64,000 nucleotides of DNA from Hybos culiciformis. Its lineage: Eukaryota > Arthropoda > Insecta > Diptera > Hybotidae. Of this stretch, positions 45,201 through 58,676 are shown piece by piece. The notes beneath the pieces were generated by a model that had not been told where the DNA came from, ran no database searches, and saw only the letters and a list, made by a program, of their open reading frames with translations. Location of the stretch: contig OZ023274.1 of the NCBI GenBank assembly GCA_964007475.1, positions 96,729,322-96,793,321 of the forward strand, written 5' to 3'. Every line of letters begins with the position of its first letter. The first letter of the stretch is position 1. The position numbers were made by a program, and so were the translations under genes.

Positions 45201-48200
45201 ACTTAGGTACATATACAAAAAAAAAAAGAGGTATTAAAATGTTAAATGTTGGTACGCGATTATTGAATTAAAAATTATATATTTAAATGAAATGTAGAAA
45301 AATTATGCATATATATGTATATAACGTCTCTACACAAAAAAACAACATTAAATTATTAATACAGGTTATGGTACAATGATAAAAAATATGCATTACATAC
45401 ACTATATACATATGTGTATAATATAAAAATAGAACACGGATTTTATTGTTTTACTATTATTCCTAGAATAATAATTGTTACCATATGTATAGACTTATAG
45501 TAGTAGTGTGCAGAATTTTATAAATAAAAATATTAAAATTATTATTTTCTGCTATCTACGTTTCATAAAATAATCCTTGTACGTTCCAAATGTTCATGCG
45601 ATTGATAATATATATATGTACAAAATTTTTTTTTGATTTTTTAATCATTTTGTTGCGTGAGGTCGTATAATTTGTGGATTATTTATTAATATAATAATAA
45701 ATAAGACTGATTTTTTTGTTTTTACACAAAAAATTAAAATAATAGGATAACTAAACTATATAGACATACACTTAATTTAACAATTATCGTGTCCGACGAC
45801 GTTAACATCATTCGTAAGTTGTGAATACTTAAAGACAGAAATCTTAAAACGATTCTTCAGATCTTACACAAAATTTCCAAAATTTAACTCTATATCCATG
45901 GTTCTGAGTGAGCTTCAGCTCTTTCCATGGAGGCCTCCATTAAGGAAGAGATAAGAAATTGAATTTTTAAAAATAGTAATAAAAATCTGAAGTAAATAAG
46001 GGTTGAATACATTAAAAATAAATAAATAAATTATTTCTACCCACTTCCATAAATAAAAATAAATCAAGTAATAACTATTTTTGGGATCTTAAGATGTCAT
46101 TTAAGTTATATCACTGAACTGTAAAGAGTTCTAACTGGATTAACTTTGTGAAGTATAAGAAATGAATAACCATTCGTCTAACTATAAAAACTATAAAATT
46201 GATTAATTATGTTTGGATATTATTTATGTATATACCTATCTATGTTTATGCATGCATTTATAATATGCATTTGCATAATGATATAAAGAAAACTTGCATG
46301 CACTTTTTGGAAGAAAAAAAAATCTACCTAATTTCTATCAAAATTTCACTCCGTGAATATTGCATAACATGCTTTAAAATTTAAATTTTACTTAATATAA
46401 TAAAAAAAAGAAAAGAACCCTTGTCTTTCCTACGATTTTATATTTTGTATGCTACGTATATACATATATTTTTATGTTATTTTTTATGCATAAAGTGTTT
46501 TTCCAACGCAATTAGCATGCCATATTTTTAAGATATCAAGTATCGTTTTCAGTTCTTGACTTCTATAAATAATATAAATTTAAAAGTTGGTCATCCTTAA
46601 AATGAATTTGCTTTTTAGCGACATAATGTCTGCATGCAATTTATTAATATAGTTAGAAATAAATTAAATTAAATGCTGATAGCATGCAAAAAAAAAAAAA
46701 AAAAAACGTGAATAAACTTTACTGCTTGAAAATTATATTAAGATTTAAAATTAAGACAATTAATTCGATATTATATTTTTAATGGGTAAAATCCATTAAT
46801 ATATTGAATACTTATATTGCTTCAAGTAAAATTTGTTCATACATGATTAAATTTTATTTAATGACTATAAAAAAACATCAAACATATGTATATATTGTAT
46901 TCACATGAAGCTAAATAAGATATCTTAAGAATGTTTTTATTAAGGGTAAAATGGTTTAATTTATTATTAGAGATTAGTTAAACATTTTATTTGTCTATAG
47001 AGAAGAACCTCAGGCTCACATCAAACAAAATATTCTAAAGTTGAATTTATACATAAATCATGTTAAAAAGTAAATTTAAATGATTCCACAATTGTTTGCT
47101 AAACGAACCTTTCCATATATTGATCAATTAAAAGAATTTATTGGAAAATTCTTCGCCTTTTTTTTTAACGAAAATTATAATTCCACATTTGGCTGAAGGT
47201 ATGAGCTCATATGATTTATACACTTAGATTTGTACATACTTAATTATAATTATTATCGAAATAAAAATATATTAATTATGTCAGTTTGTGATTTATTGAA
47301 TATTAAAAAAATATATACTACTGCTGCTCCCAATACACATTTAACAAACGAGATTTATGTAGCAATTAATTTTAGATTAAAAATTATATTGAAGTTTTAT
47401 TTATTTCAAAAACATAAACTCCAATTTATTTTTAAATTTATATATTTTGTTTAAATTTGATATGATTATATTTTATATGAATTTTTTACTTGTTTTTATA
47501 ACGTTTTTTTATTGCCTAATGATTATTTGCGGTTATTATGGTCTGAAAGTGTCAGTAAGGATTATTGGTTCTTCATTTCAAATTTAGTTATTCTTTTCTT
47601 TCCAAATTCAGTTGTTCAAGGTTCCAGAGTTTATATGAATTGATGCAGAAAGATAACGAAGTTATTTAATAATAAAGACTTTATATCGATTCACATTAAC
47701 AAAAGGATCTTTGAAAATAAAGATTGGGATTAAATTAAAATCTCCACTTGATGGTCACCACACGAAGACAAATTTGTATTCACGTATAATAGACCTAAAT
47801 CCAAAATGGAAAATTTTTTATTTTTTTTATTAAAAAACCATTTATGTATCTTGCTTTAATTTTTAATAATTTATTTATAAATCCATACATGTATTGTTTA
47901 TATAATGTTAGTGTAGAAATATTTCTTATTCTTACAAAAAACTAAAGCAAAGTATAAATTTTATGAATATTTTAGCAAATTTTACATTCCCATAAAACAA
48001 AACAGAAAATTTTTAGTACCTAGAGATATATGAAATATAGAGATATTTATATAAACTTTTTGTTTTTGTTATCCTCTAGGCAGTTTTTATGTATGAAAAA
48101 AAAATAAATAAAAATAAATAAAAGTAAGGGTGGATTATGGCCCTTCACATTAAATTCAATGACCCCTGAAAAAGCACAAAAAGTCCTATCCCAAAATTTT

Positions 48201-50552
48201 TAGTAGTTTTCTATTTATAAATTTAATGGTTTGTTTTGTATTTTATAATAAAAATATATATAATTTTTTTTTTGCTTCTAACAATTCAAAAATAAAAAAA
48301 TAAAAAATAAAAAATAAAAAATAAAAATAATAAGTGAATTCATGCGTTTTTGTAGAAAATAAAATATTTTGATAGAAATAAACCAAATATCTTCTTTTTT
48401 TTTATATATATACAATATTTATTTTTTTAAATCAAATAAAAAACTCACTCAAACGAATTGAAAATAAATGTGAAATAAAATTATTTATGCGAAAATTGTC
48501 GGTCGTTGTTTATGTCAAAAATATAGAATTACAGTCAGTTTCGGTTCAGATCAGTGTTGATATTGTTCTTTGTTCATTATACATACTTTGTTCTTTCTAT
48601 ATTAGCTACTAATTAGGTACCTAATGTTCTCCTTTAATGCGTCACTCAGTTCTTGTTAGCGTCTAGTCAAGTTATGTAGTGTACTTATTTTGTTGAATTT
48701 TCAAATATTTTAAGAACCTTTAAATTGTTATTTTCTTCTTGTTACGATATCATAAAAAATAAATTCGTCAAAAAATTATCAAATGACAGATATTTATATG
48801 CAATTTGTAATTTGACACTATTTGAAAAATTGCTTCCGTTTTCCTTTAGGGAAAAAACTTTTTGCATAAAATTTTCATTATTATTATTATTATTCGATTT
48901 AAGAATAAGAGTGTGTCTTGGTTATGTATTTTGAATATAAATGATATTGAAAGTTTTAAATTCAAGGAAAATGTTATTATTCTTAATTTTCATCTTAACT
49001 CTTGATATTACATGAGATTAATTTCATTTCCAATCATGTTTTTTTGATATAAATTGTAATCTGAAGGTATAAGAGAAATAAAGAAAAGATTATTAATTCA
49101 ATATTAACAAAAAATATGCACATATTTATTATGTGCTAATCAATGACAAAAGTCTTGAATTTATTCGAATCTACAATAAAATTTTGTATAATATAAATTG
49201 CGTTGAATTGTTGGATTTTATTATTTATTTTTTTCTTTTTCAATACAGAAATATTTAGTTTCATATATATATGTATAAAAAAAGGAAAGAAAAAATAGCA
49301 AGGAATTTCGCAGCCATAGTGGAGTTTGTCACGCAACATTTCTGTTTTTTATTAATAAAATGCTTTTAATTTCGACAACAAAAATATTATGAAAGTCGTA
49401 GTCTAAAAAATTTATTTTATAATACATTTATGTAAACATTAGTTTGAGGGTTGGTTTCACATAATGTTTTGTTTTTTAATATTTTTTTTTTGGTCATTTA
49501 TGATTATGAATCACTCAATAACAAATATCTTAATTATGAAAATAAGGTTAATTATTATTTATAAATATGTACTTGTAGAAATTAGTCAAGAAAAGAACTT
49601 TTTTTTTGAATAATTGAATTTTTGATATATTAGTCTAATAAAATTTTTCTTTGTTATAAAAAATTAATTTTTCCACAAGAGTATAATCGTATAATGCATA
49701 TTGTTTAATTGAACTCATATATTCTTCGATTTAACAATTGAGAGGCTCAGTTCAACCAACCATTGAGTAATAATATTTATAAGAGGGTCAGAATTCATAA
49801 AAGTAAATTTCAGAATTTTTTTTTCAAATAACCCAAAAATTATGACAATCTTATCAACATATTGAATAAAAACTTCACACTCAAATGTGTTTATTCTTAA
49901 TACAATAATTTGAGTTGAAAAAATTTACTCAATATGTACATTGAAAATATTATCTATATTTTTGAGTTATTTAGAAAAAAATTTACTTGTATGAATTCTG
50001 TTCTTCTTATAAATATTATTACTCAATGGTTCAACCTAAGCCACAAATTTTTCAGAATGGAGTTAAATACATAAAAAGAACATATATTTTCAATTTTAAC
50101 ATGTTGATGTTATCATCGAAACTTATGTGTAATATATTTTTAATAAAAACCTAGTACGTATAATTTCATAAACTCCTAAGCCACATTTCTCTGTGTCTTA
50201 TTTAAACCTTTTTAATTCCTGTTTAATCTTCTGAGTTCTGATTCAAAAAAGACTGCTCATATTCCTTGTAACATTATGGTAAAAGGACAAAATTCTTGTT
50301 AACACTTACGACAATTTTTCTTCAAAAATTACATAATACTGTATAGTTAATGTAATTGAAGTATCGCTGTTCAACGTAAATAATTTTCAATTATATTCTT
50401 TTCTTACCTAAAAATATATCATCATCATCAATATTTTGTGAGCTAGCAAGCGTGGCTATTGCCGCCATTGCTTTGCAAAGTTCAATCAATGAGGGTGGCG
50501 GTAATATTGCCACGCTCAATGGTGCACGACTCAAAATTTCCCCTGACAACAT
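33265..50552 (-). CDS. APBB: FE65 adaptor (APP-binding family B), WW-PTB-PTB
   Basis: A cytoplasmic and nuclear adaptor. In the family, PTB2 binds the APP-family NPxY tail, PTB1 binds LRP and the Tip60/LSF-type partners, and WW binds Mena-like proline motifs. Twelve coding exons: 50552-50408, 40800-40590, 40508-40117, 39024-38810, 38329-38238, 37042-36853, 36546-36419, 34490-34392, 34183-34023, 33957-33755, 33681-33502 and 33405-33265 (718 aa; human FE65 710). Phases agree throughout. The start ATG is preceded directly by an in-frame TGA. WW at residues 240-270 (LPPGWEKHE, PYYWHI, then TIQREPP, so Arg266 replaces the second Trp); PTB1 about 366-495 (FAVRSLGWVEI); PTB2 about 557-690 (KASYLGSLEV, PTGMEILN). 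Residues 49-240 are acidic and low-complexity. The intron after exon 3 uses a GC donor (AAG/GCAAGT); the others are GT-AG. Confidence 0.94.
40801..50407 (-). other. 9.6-kb intron of APBB
   Basis: Very AT-rich with many homopolymer runs and an A5T-type microsatellite near 48295-48330. A full MITE copy sits at 49760-50029. Two patches are less AT-rich. One is at 45780-45950, where a minus-strand ATG (45936) opens only 16 codons. The other is at 48480-48680. Neither has a convincing pair of splice sites, so no exon is called. Confidence 0.5.
49760..50029. mobile_element. MITE copy 1 (CCATTGAGTAATAATATTT family)
   Basis: A 270-bp foldback: the inverted ends CCATTGAGTAATAATATTTA continue as arms across most of the element. 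It is flanked by TTCAACCAA (49751-49759) and TTCAACCTA (50030-50038), a 9-bp duplication with one mismatch. Long arms and 9-bp duplications are typical of Mutator-like MITEs; that class call is an inference. A second copy lies at 58380-58676. Confidence 0.82.
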
Positions 50553-50575
50553 TCAAAAAAGAGGACGTCGCTTAC
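50553..50575 (-). other. 5' UTR part of the first APBB coding exon, with AG/GTAAGC start
   Basis: The exon begins right after a strong pyrimidine tract and CAG (at 50576-50578), and its first bases are GTAAGC. The junction therefore reads TTTCAG/GTAAGC, the sequence of a recursive-splicing (ratchet) site. It implies an upstream non-coding exon not located in this window. Confidence 0.55.
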
Positions 50576-51286
50576 CTGAAACAAAAAGAAATAAAAAATT
50601 TATTACATACAATTTTAATAAATTTTATATAAAAAGAATAAAAAAATTATTTATTTTTTTTGTTTGATTTATTTATTTTATTTAATTTTTTATTTTATTT
50701 TTTTTTGTAACACAATTTTATTCGTTTTATTTCAATAGAAACAATTTATAAAATGATTTCATGTAATTTATTTCAAAATGGAAAAATAATAAATTGTTTA
50801 GCATTTAATATAAAAAATGATATTATGTTATTTCATTGATAAATTTATGGGTGCTATAAATGCATTTTTGATGGATTTTCAAATGTTAAATATATTGAAT
50901 TTTTATATAATTAAAGATAAAATTTATGTTGTAAATTTTATTATGTGTGTGTATATGTTATATTATTACATTTTTTTTTGGTTCCATTATTAAATAAATA
51001 GGTTTTTAAGCGCACGAAATTTTATTATTTTTTTGTGGGATGATTAGGGATTGAAATAATGTGTTATAAATATATGTAGTGATTATATCGTTTTTATTTT
51101 TTTTAACGATTAGATTAAGTTTAATTTTATATCATCGTTGTTAATTACTTTCGAATAACGTTTATATGCACTTTGTCTGTTAAAACATTTTTTAATAATA
51201 GTGCAGGATAATAATAATATAATTATTATCGCAGCTAGAAAGATTTTGCCTCAGAAGAATGAAGACTATTACATTTTTAAATTATA

Positions 51287-51501
51287 CCATAGATTAAGAA
51301 TACACCAAGATGGGAAGCTTCATACAACATTATTTTTGGTATTTTTAAGTCAATGTGTTAGTAAAACAAAATAAAATACGTGATAATTATCAATGTATGA
51401 AAAGAATTTTATTTAGTTTTACTAACACCTTCACAATAAAATACCAAAAAAGACTGAAAAAATGTATGAAACTTCCCATCTTGGTGTATTCTTAATCTAT
51501 G
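51287..51501. mobile_element. Full-length foldback MITE with 7-bp target duplication
   Basis: A 215-bp element. The first 38 bp (starting CATAGATTAAGAATACACC) and the last 38 bp are inverted copies with one mismatch, and the arms continue with GGTATTTT and GTGTTAGTAAAAC blocks to a small loop near 51390. Direct repeats ATTATAC flank it (51280-51286 and 51502-51508). Confidence 0.87.
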
Positions 51502-54500
51502 ATTATACTTAATGGTGAAAAGTAAGCTACCAAAGTGAAATAGACTGTACGTAGGAATATGGTCTACCTTCTTAATACATGGATCGATTTTTAAAAGTCT
51601 ACAGGATTACAATAAAACTAACGTAAAAATGGAAAAAGTTGCCTAAAACTATTTACCTCTAAATGAAACAATTTTCAGAAGTCTCAATTAACTATGTTTA
51701 CCATATTTAAAATTTTCGATTTCGTTGGGTATCAACACATCGTCGTAATAATTACATAAATAAAATGAATTGTTTTACTTGTCCCTACAAAGTAATTTAC
51801 AATAATTTTCTTGTCATATTCTTAAATTAATGAATTTTAATCAGTTTTTTTTTAATTACTATATTTTTGTACGCAATGCTTAATTCATTAAGTTTTCTAA
51901 ATTTTGTAATTACTTTTTTTTCGACAATAAGAAAATGTGTATAATGTAAAATATGTTTTTACATTAGCAGTGCGTTATTTTATTAATTATTAATATATAA
52001 AATACTAATAACTAATTTATTTTCAAATATAATTATTGTTTTTTGAACAAATTTATTATTTCTACTGATATACTAATCATGTTTCTACATACATCATGTT
52101 TCTATTTACATTTACTATACTATACAATGTTGTCATATTAAAATCGAATATAATTTAATGTTATACTATTAAAATAAATCTATTGAAATTTAAAATATAC
52201 AACATTTGTACATATATTTTCAATAATTACGAAGCCATATAAAATTATTTCGAAATTGTTTAAATTTTTTTTTACTATATATACTCTTATCAAATTTCCA
52301 AGTTCATAAACATTTCTGCAAAAAAGTTTTATTGTACTTTACTGTATATGTATATTTACTGTATATGTATACTTATTTTTAGGTTCATTTAAAGTTTAAA
52401 ATAAAATTATATACATTTATGTACATGTTTAGACATACAATATATATATTAATAATAATGTATTTGAAAGAAAGAATGACTAAGCTGATTGAAATTTAAG
52501 ATTAATGATATTTGTATGTGCATACGTAAGAAATTTTCTTTTCGTACAATGTATGCTAATGAAGTTTTAGTTGTTGAATTAAATTTTTTGCTAGGTTTCA
52601 TATATGTACTTAACACTATTACTGATTATAAATTAGGATTAATTGGAAAGGATCACACAATACAATAACTTTTTCTAAAAATATATTCGTTTAAAAAAAC
52701 ATTTCATTTCTGTTATAATACATTATATTGATAAAAATGTCTACATTGAATCACTGAATGTAACATTGAATCATTGAATCATCGTTGAATCATTGAATTC
52801 AAAAGTCTATTTTGTACTTGAATTTTAACATATTGTTCATATTGACAATAAATCTTAAGGTGCATTGCATTCTTTTGGGATTGATTCAAAGGAGTAATAG
52901 TATAAATATATACTTCCAAATCATAACACTTTTACTAACTCCTATTAAAATTTCTCACTTCATCGAAATATTTTCAATCTAATTATCAATTAGCTTAAAT
53001 AAATTTAATATAATAATGAAAATATTGTGAAAATCATAAAAGGAATTAAGTCAGTTAAAAGTTAAAAGACGAGAAAATTAATTTTTATATCTTTTTTACG
53101 ACAAGTGACTGTAGTAAGATATTTAGAATTTGAAATTTTATATATATTTTAACAAAGTTAAAATAAAAAAAAAAACTATTAAATGAATTGAAAGAAAATT
53201 ATTCACAATAAATGTAATGTTAAATTAAGGGAAAAATAAATGCAGAAAATGCAATAAAGACTATATTTGTATATATATACACAATACACACTTAAACATA
53301 TTTATTTTATTCTTGAACTTTTATAGTTAAAAACAAATTTTTTTTTCCACTCAAACTATCCTGAATACTTAACAGATTTTATCACATAATAAACATAAAC
53401 ATGAAATAAAAATGTACTTCTAAAGGAATATTATTTTCTACATAATGCACATTTTAATTCGGTGGAAACTGTAGTTGCATATAGTTAGGTAAAAAAAAAA
53501 ACAAAAGAAAAGAGGAATACTCTATCGATGGTTTTGTAAAACAGACAAATTCATTGATTTCGTTTTACAAATTTTCATCTTTTTTATAAAAAGTTTTTGT
53601 TACTATATCTAAATGGAAAATAACTCTCTCTCGTAAAATGTCTATTCTATGAGTTTTTTTTATCTTTATCTTTTTTTTTGTTTTTTAACTTTTATAAGGT
53701 TTCATTTTCGTTTTAAAAATATTTTTTGTTGAAAAATTCTGAAAGCCAACAGTCAATATTGTATACCAAATAATTTGCTTTGAAAAATAATATTGATAGA
53801 ATTTATCAACGCTTGTAGGATATGTATATTTACTTTGTTATAAATTCCAAATATTGTTTTGTTCATGATGGATAATGATTTAGAATCTTAAAATCGAAAT
53901 CAAGTTAGTTCTATATAAAATTATTAGTCTATCTAAGCGCTTTTAAAAACGAGCTTAATATGTGATTTTCACAGTACATCGCAGTGCAGAAGCAACACTC
54001 TACATGTATTTGATAAAGTTCAAAATTAAAAAAAAAATTTTACTAGACGCCGCACCTACCTAATAATAGTTGAGCTTTTTTCAATCCCATAATTGTTGTA
54101 TGCTCTGTTGCAAATTTGAGTGTTATCAATAAACTTGTTGTTAAAATGTTTACTTTAATTAATGTATCTATTAAAATATTATTTATTGTGTTCACAATTA
54201 TGCACAAAGATAATAAAATCGTTGAACATTTAATTGTGTCCAAGTTGTAATTATTAGTCGCCACTTTGATTACCTTTTCTAGATTTTATAATTATTTTTC
54301 TTTTCAAGTGATTTTGAGTTTTATAATGAATTTTCAAGTATTAAAATTTTGCAAAAAAAAAAAAAAATAACAAAATGCAATTCAAACATTAAAAAGCACT
54401 TTTTTGAAATTATTTTTTTTTTATATATACTCATATAAATTCATTTTTTAATTTATATACTTTTTACAGCCATTTGAAGCAGTTTTCCTATTTTAAAAGT

Positions 54501-55345
54501 TGGAATAAAAATTATTTTTCTTCTAGCCAAAGAACACTGTTTCGGTAACTTATATAGATTTAGAATCTAAATAAAAATAATATAAATTGTCATGAGATGT
54601 AAAATTTTAATTGTGAGTAAAAAGTTAAGAAAGTTAAAAGTTAAAATAACTTATGTCTCCTAAAAATTTCAAAAAATATTTTTTAGAAGAATTTAAAAAT
54701 GTAAATTTTTTTGCATCGTCCAGTTATTAAAAATACATATTTTAAAAATAAAATATAGACCATTCAACAACATCTTCGATTAATGTTTAAAAATATATGA
54801 TCGAGAGCGACATAGTAATACTTAAATTATCTATGACAGAGTACCTTAAAGTTTACTATTATTATTATAAAGTGTAAAACCCTTCTTAAATTGTTGGCGT
54901 ATTTTCAATTGTTTTTTTTTTATGTACATACCAATAAACAAAATGCAAAAAAAAAAAAATAAAATTAATTAAAAATTGTTGACAAAAAAGGATAATGGGC
55001 TCTTTATTATGCAAAAGGATGCAATAAAAAAAAAATAATTAAAAACTGCATTAAAAAAAAAGTAAAATTCAAATGAGAGAAATATTTCATAAAAATGCAT
55101 AGAGACTATGCTTAATTTTTTTTTTGCCATATTTAATTAAATTTCAACATTATTTTATTTGTGCCAGGTATGGACTGAAGGTCGAGAAAAATAACAAAAA
55201 AATTATGAAAAATCGAATAATAATTATTTTAATTCAAAGTATATTCGGTATTCTCAAATTAATAATATTGTGCAGTGTTTACAAAGTTTGACAAAAAAAA
55301 AAAAGTAAATTAAATGCATAATGTGAATATTTCAATATTTCAATT

Positions 55346-56018
55346 CAGGCCCGCCGCGTGCAAGTGAGCCGCCCTTGTGCAATTTTAAAAATATCCGCCC
55401 TTTCAACTGAGTCAAAAATATTTAAAGAAAATGAAATTTTGTAAATTATTATTTAACATAATTTTATTGCATTTTTATACTAATTCTAATTAAATAAAAA
55501 ATTTACAAAATTTTCGCCCGTCTGGGTTTTAAAGCAATAAAAGTTTCTATTAAACGAACGCATATCTAAAGTGTCCATAATAGAGCTTTCTATAGATATT
55601 ACAGATAACCCTACCAAACGTTTTGTTGTGATTTTGTGGATCTTAAACAATTTTTAATTAATTTTACTTTCTAAAAGCTTCTTTCTCCTGAAGCCACTGA
55701 TACTGGTAGTGTAAGATAAAATACAAAAACAGTTTAAAATTTCGCTCGAAAATAAAGCCTAAGCCTTCAAAACAAAAAAGCGATTTTTTAATTTGAATAT
55801 GAACTTTCAAAATATCATCAAAACAAGAAATACCTAACTATTTATTTTTATCTTTAATACGGACAAAAATGATTTGTAAATTTTTGACCGTTAAAATCAA
55901 GACTTTGTTGAGGTCTTTAATTTTATTTTTTCATGCATAATAAATAGAAATTCTTCCGCCCCTTGGCTTGCGGCCCTTGTGCGGCGCACAACCTGCCCAC
56001 CGCTATGCGGCGGCCCTG
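55346..56018. mobile_element. hAT-type non-autonomous element
   Basis: A 673-bp element with perfect 8-bp duplications TTTCAATT (55338-55345 and 56019-56026) and hAT-style ends: CAGGCCCGCCGCGTG on the left, and CAGGGCCGCCGCATAG on the opposite strand on the right. Both ends are GC-rich and the middle is AT-rich with no long open frame. It is probably an internally deleted derivative. Confidence 0.87.
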
Positions 56019-57270
56019 TTTCAATTATTGGGACTTTTGAGATAGAAAATTGTAAATGTTTTGAAGCAAAATCTTATCTTAATCCAACTCTAACCGTGTG
56101 TTATTAATTTAAGAATTATAATTCCGATTGAGGGCTTTTTTCGAATTTTATTGCCCTTGATTTTTCGTTGTTTTATGTTTGGAATTGATCAATTAATTTT
56201 TTAATTTTATATGACTTTTAGAGGCGCGTCAGAATTAAATAACTTCGCACTGGATTTGAGAGCAAAAAAAAACTATATATAGTTCACAATTTTTATATAT
56301 AATATTCTATTTAAATATCTTTTTTTTTTCCGGAAATATATGTTTATTTTTATTTTTAGTATAATGTTTTTATTTTCATTTTATTTTTAACTTTTAATTT
56401 TCCTTTTTAGTTTTTATTTTTTTTTTCAAACAATTTTCAAATTATTACTTCAAGCATTTCATATTATGTATAGTATTATTTGGGAATGGGAACATATAAA
56501 CGGAATTAGAAAAAAAACTCACATAATAGCGCATAAAAATTAAAACATATTTTTATTTATTTTTTTTTAAAAGGACTATTTTCGTGAAAAGTTTTCAAAA
56601 ATTTTCAAAATCTAAACACTAATTTTATTTTGATTCCGATTTATGAATTTAAATGTTTTATATAAAATGGATAACCGCGGCGTCCGGTAAATCAGAAAGT
56701 CTTATTGATACTACACTACTCTATGATGGTATTAAATAAAAACATGAGGAAAAATCGATGTAAAAAGCAGACAAAGAAAATAAAAATATAAATTTATTTT
56801 TAATATTATTTTGTATATATATATAAAACTTACATAGTTTGTATATATAAATATAATGTATACAATACGTATACATAAATACTTTTTTTGGTGGATTTTT
56901 TTATACGTACATTATGGTAGTGTAATATGAATAATAGTTTTATTTGTATATATATATAATTTTAGAATCAAATAAAATTATTATATGTATATTATCTACG
57001 TTCGTTGTTGGGCTGATAATGTCTAATTAATTCCCAGTAAATCCTTTTATTTCACAGGATAATAATTGTTTTTTTCATTAATTTCTATAACTCCAGAAAA
57101 TTTCAGAGCTGGACCTTATCATTTCATTTTGATTAAAAATTGACGTGTTTGACCCGGTTTTGACGCTTCCCTCCCCGGACCAGACTTCTGGCGGCAGAGG
57201 TATAAACTTGTGACCTACTAAGGAGGTGATCTGCATTAAAATTTTTATTGCACCTTATCATTGCAAATTT

Positions 57271-57291
57271 ACGTAGCCAGCTCTTAGACTA
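57271..57291. mobile_element. Isolated end of the 1257-1869 MITE family
   Basis: ACGTAGCCAGCTCTTAGAC followed by TA closely matches the right end of the element at 1257-1869 (ACGTTGCGAGCTCTTAGAC-TA). The DNA to its left (57110-57270) is GC-richer than the surroundings and may be the degraded body. No matching left end was found. Confidence 0.45.
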
Positions 57292-58379
57292 TAACCTATT
57301 ACTGTACCGGACTATTATATCAATTCGGATCCTAGGATTCGAATTTCATTGAAATTTGGTAGATATGTGAGTACATGTTGATTGAAGATTTGAAACTAAA
57401 TCAATTCATTTTTTATTTTTATTTTTTTTTAATAAACATATATTTGTTAAAAACAAGTCAAGAAATATTTTCGAATTAACTTATTAAATTTCACATTATA
57501 ATATGTACTTACAGTTCCAAAAATATTCAAACATTATCTAGTTGAAGATCCTTAAAAAATCCTTTTTTAAAACAAAGAAAATGCAGTTTTAACTAGAATG
57601 ACATAACAAAGTTAAAAATCTTTGTCGTATCTGTTTTTTTTTTGTGTAGTTTCAAGGTTTCACATAGTATGTTTTCTGTACTTCATATATATATTTATAT
57701 AGTATTTTCTGTACTTCATTTGCGACAGCAAATAGTTGTGAGTCATTCGACTTAATATGGAAATTTGTTGAATAACAAAAATATGTATATATATATAGTG
57801 TTGTATAATTTTACCCACTTTGGTTTTTTTTTTATTTTTTGTTTTTTTTTTTCAGATTTTAAATTATGAAATTTTATTTAAAATTTTCGGAACAAAGAAA
57901 ATTTTTTAATGAAATTCAGTAAACGAACTTTGGTAAATAAAATATTACATGGATAAGAGAGTTAAATGCATGTTCAGTTTATATACACATGATAATCTTG
58001 TTGGATACTTTTAATATTTGAAGCTAACTATTTAACTTAAGATGTGATGATAATTGAAATTAGTATATTTAAAGCAAAAATGTTGAATATTATAAAACAC
58101 ACACAGTAGAACAACTAAAAATCAAAATTATCCTAGATTTTATTAGATTTAATCTCATTAATTTTGTATTGGATTATCATATTTTTATTTTTCTCAGAAA
58201 GTTTTTTTTTCTGTCAACATAATAATGTTGATTCTAGAAAGATTATTTCAGTAACGAATTTTTATTGTTGTATATATATATATATATAAAAAATTAGTTC
58301 GTTTCAAAACAGAATTGATCCCCGTTTCATAAAAAAATTAATTCAATTTGTTAGGCTTGGAAAAGGATGTTAAGTAAAA

Positions 58380-58676
58380 CCATTGAGTAATAATATTTAT
58401 AATAGGAACAAAATTCATACAAGTAAATTATTTTCTAAATAACTCAAAAATTATGACAATATTTTCAATGTATTGAGTAAAATTTTTTAACTTAAATGTG
58501 TTTATTTTTAATTTTATTATTTTTATTATTGTATATTAAGAATAAACACATTTGAGTATGAAATTTTTATTCAATACATTGAAAATATTGTCATCATTTT
58601 TGAGATATTTGAAAAAAAAATTCTGAAATTTGCTTGTATGAATTCTGACCCTCTTATAAATATTATTACTCAATGG
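58380..58676. mobile_element. MITE copy 2 (CCATTGAGTAATAATATTT family)
   Basis: A 297-bp foldback with the same termini and arms as the copy at 49760-50029. The flanks share TAAAA. The centre carries an extra inverted TGTGTTTATT / AATAAACACA segment. Open frames across it are repeat sequence, not genes. Confidence 0.82.

Noticed and set aside
45780..45960. Alternative APBB first exon with ATG at 45936
   Set aside because: The frame stops after 16 codons and no good donor follows in a usable phase; kept only as a note in the intron entry.
57330..57360. B-box-like GGATTCGAATTTC as a tRNA or SINE
   Set aside because: No A box at suitable distance upstream and no fold.
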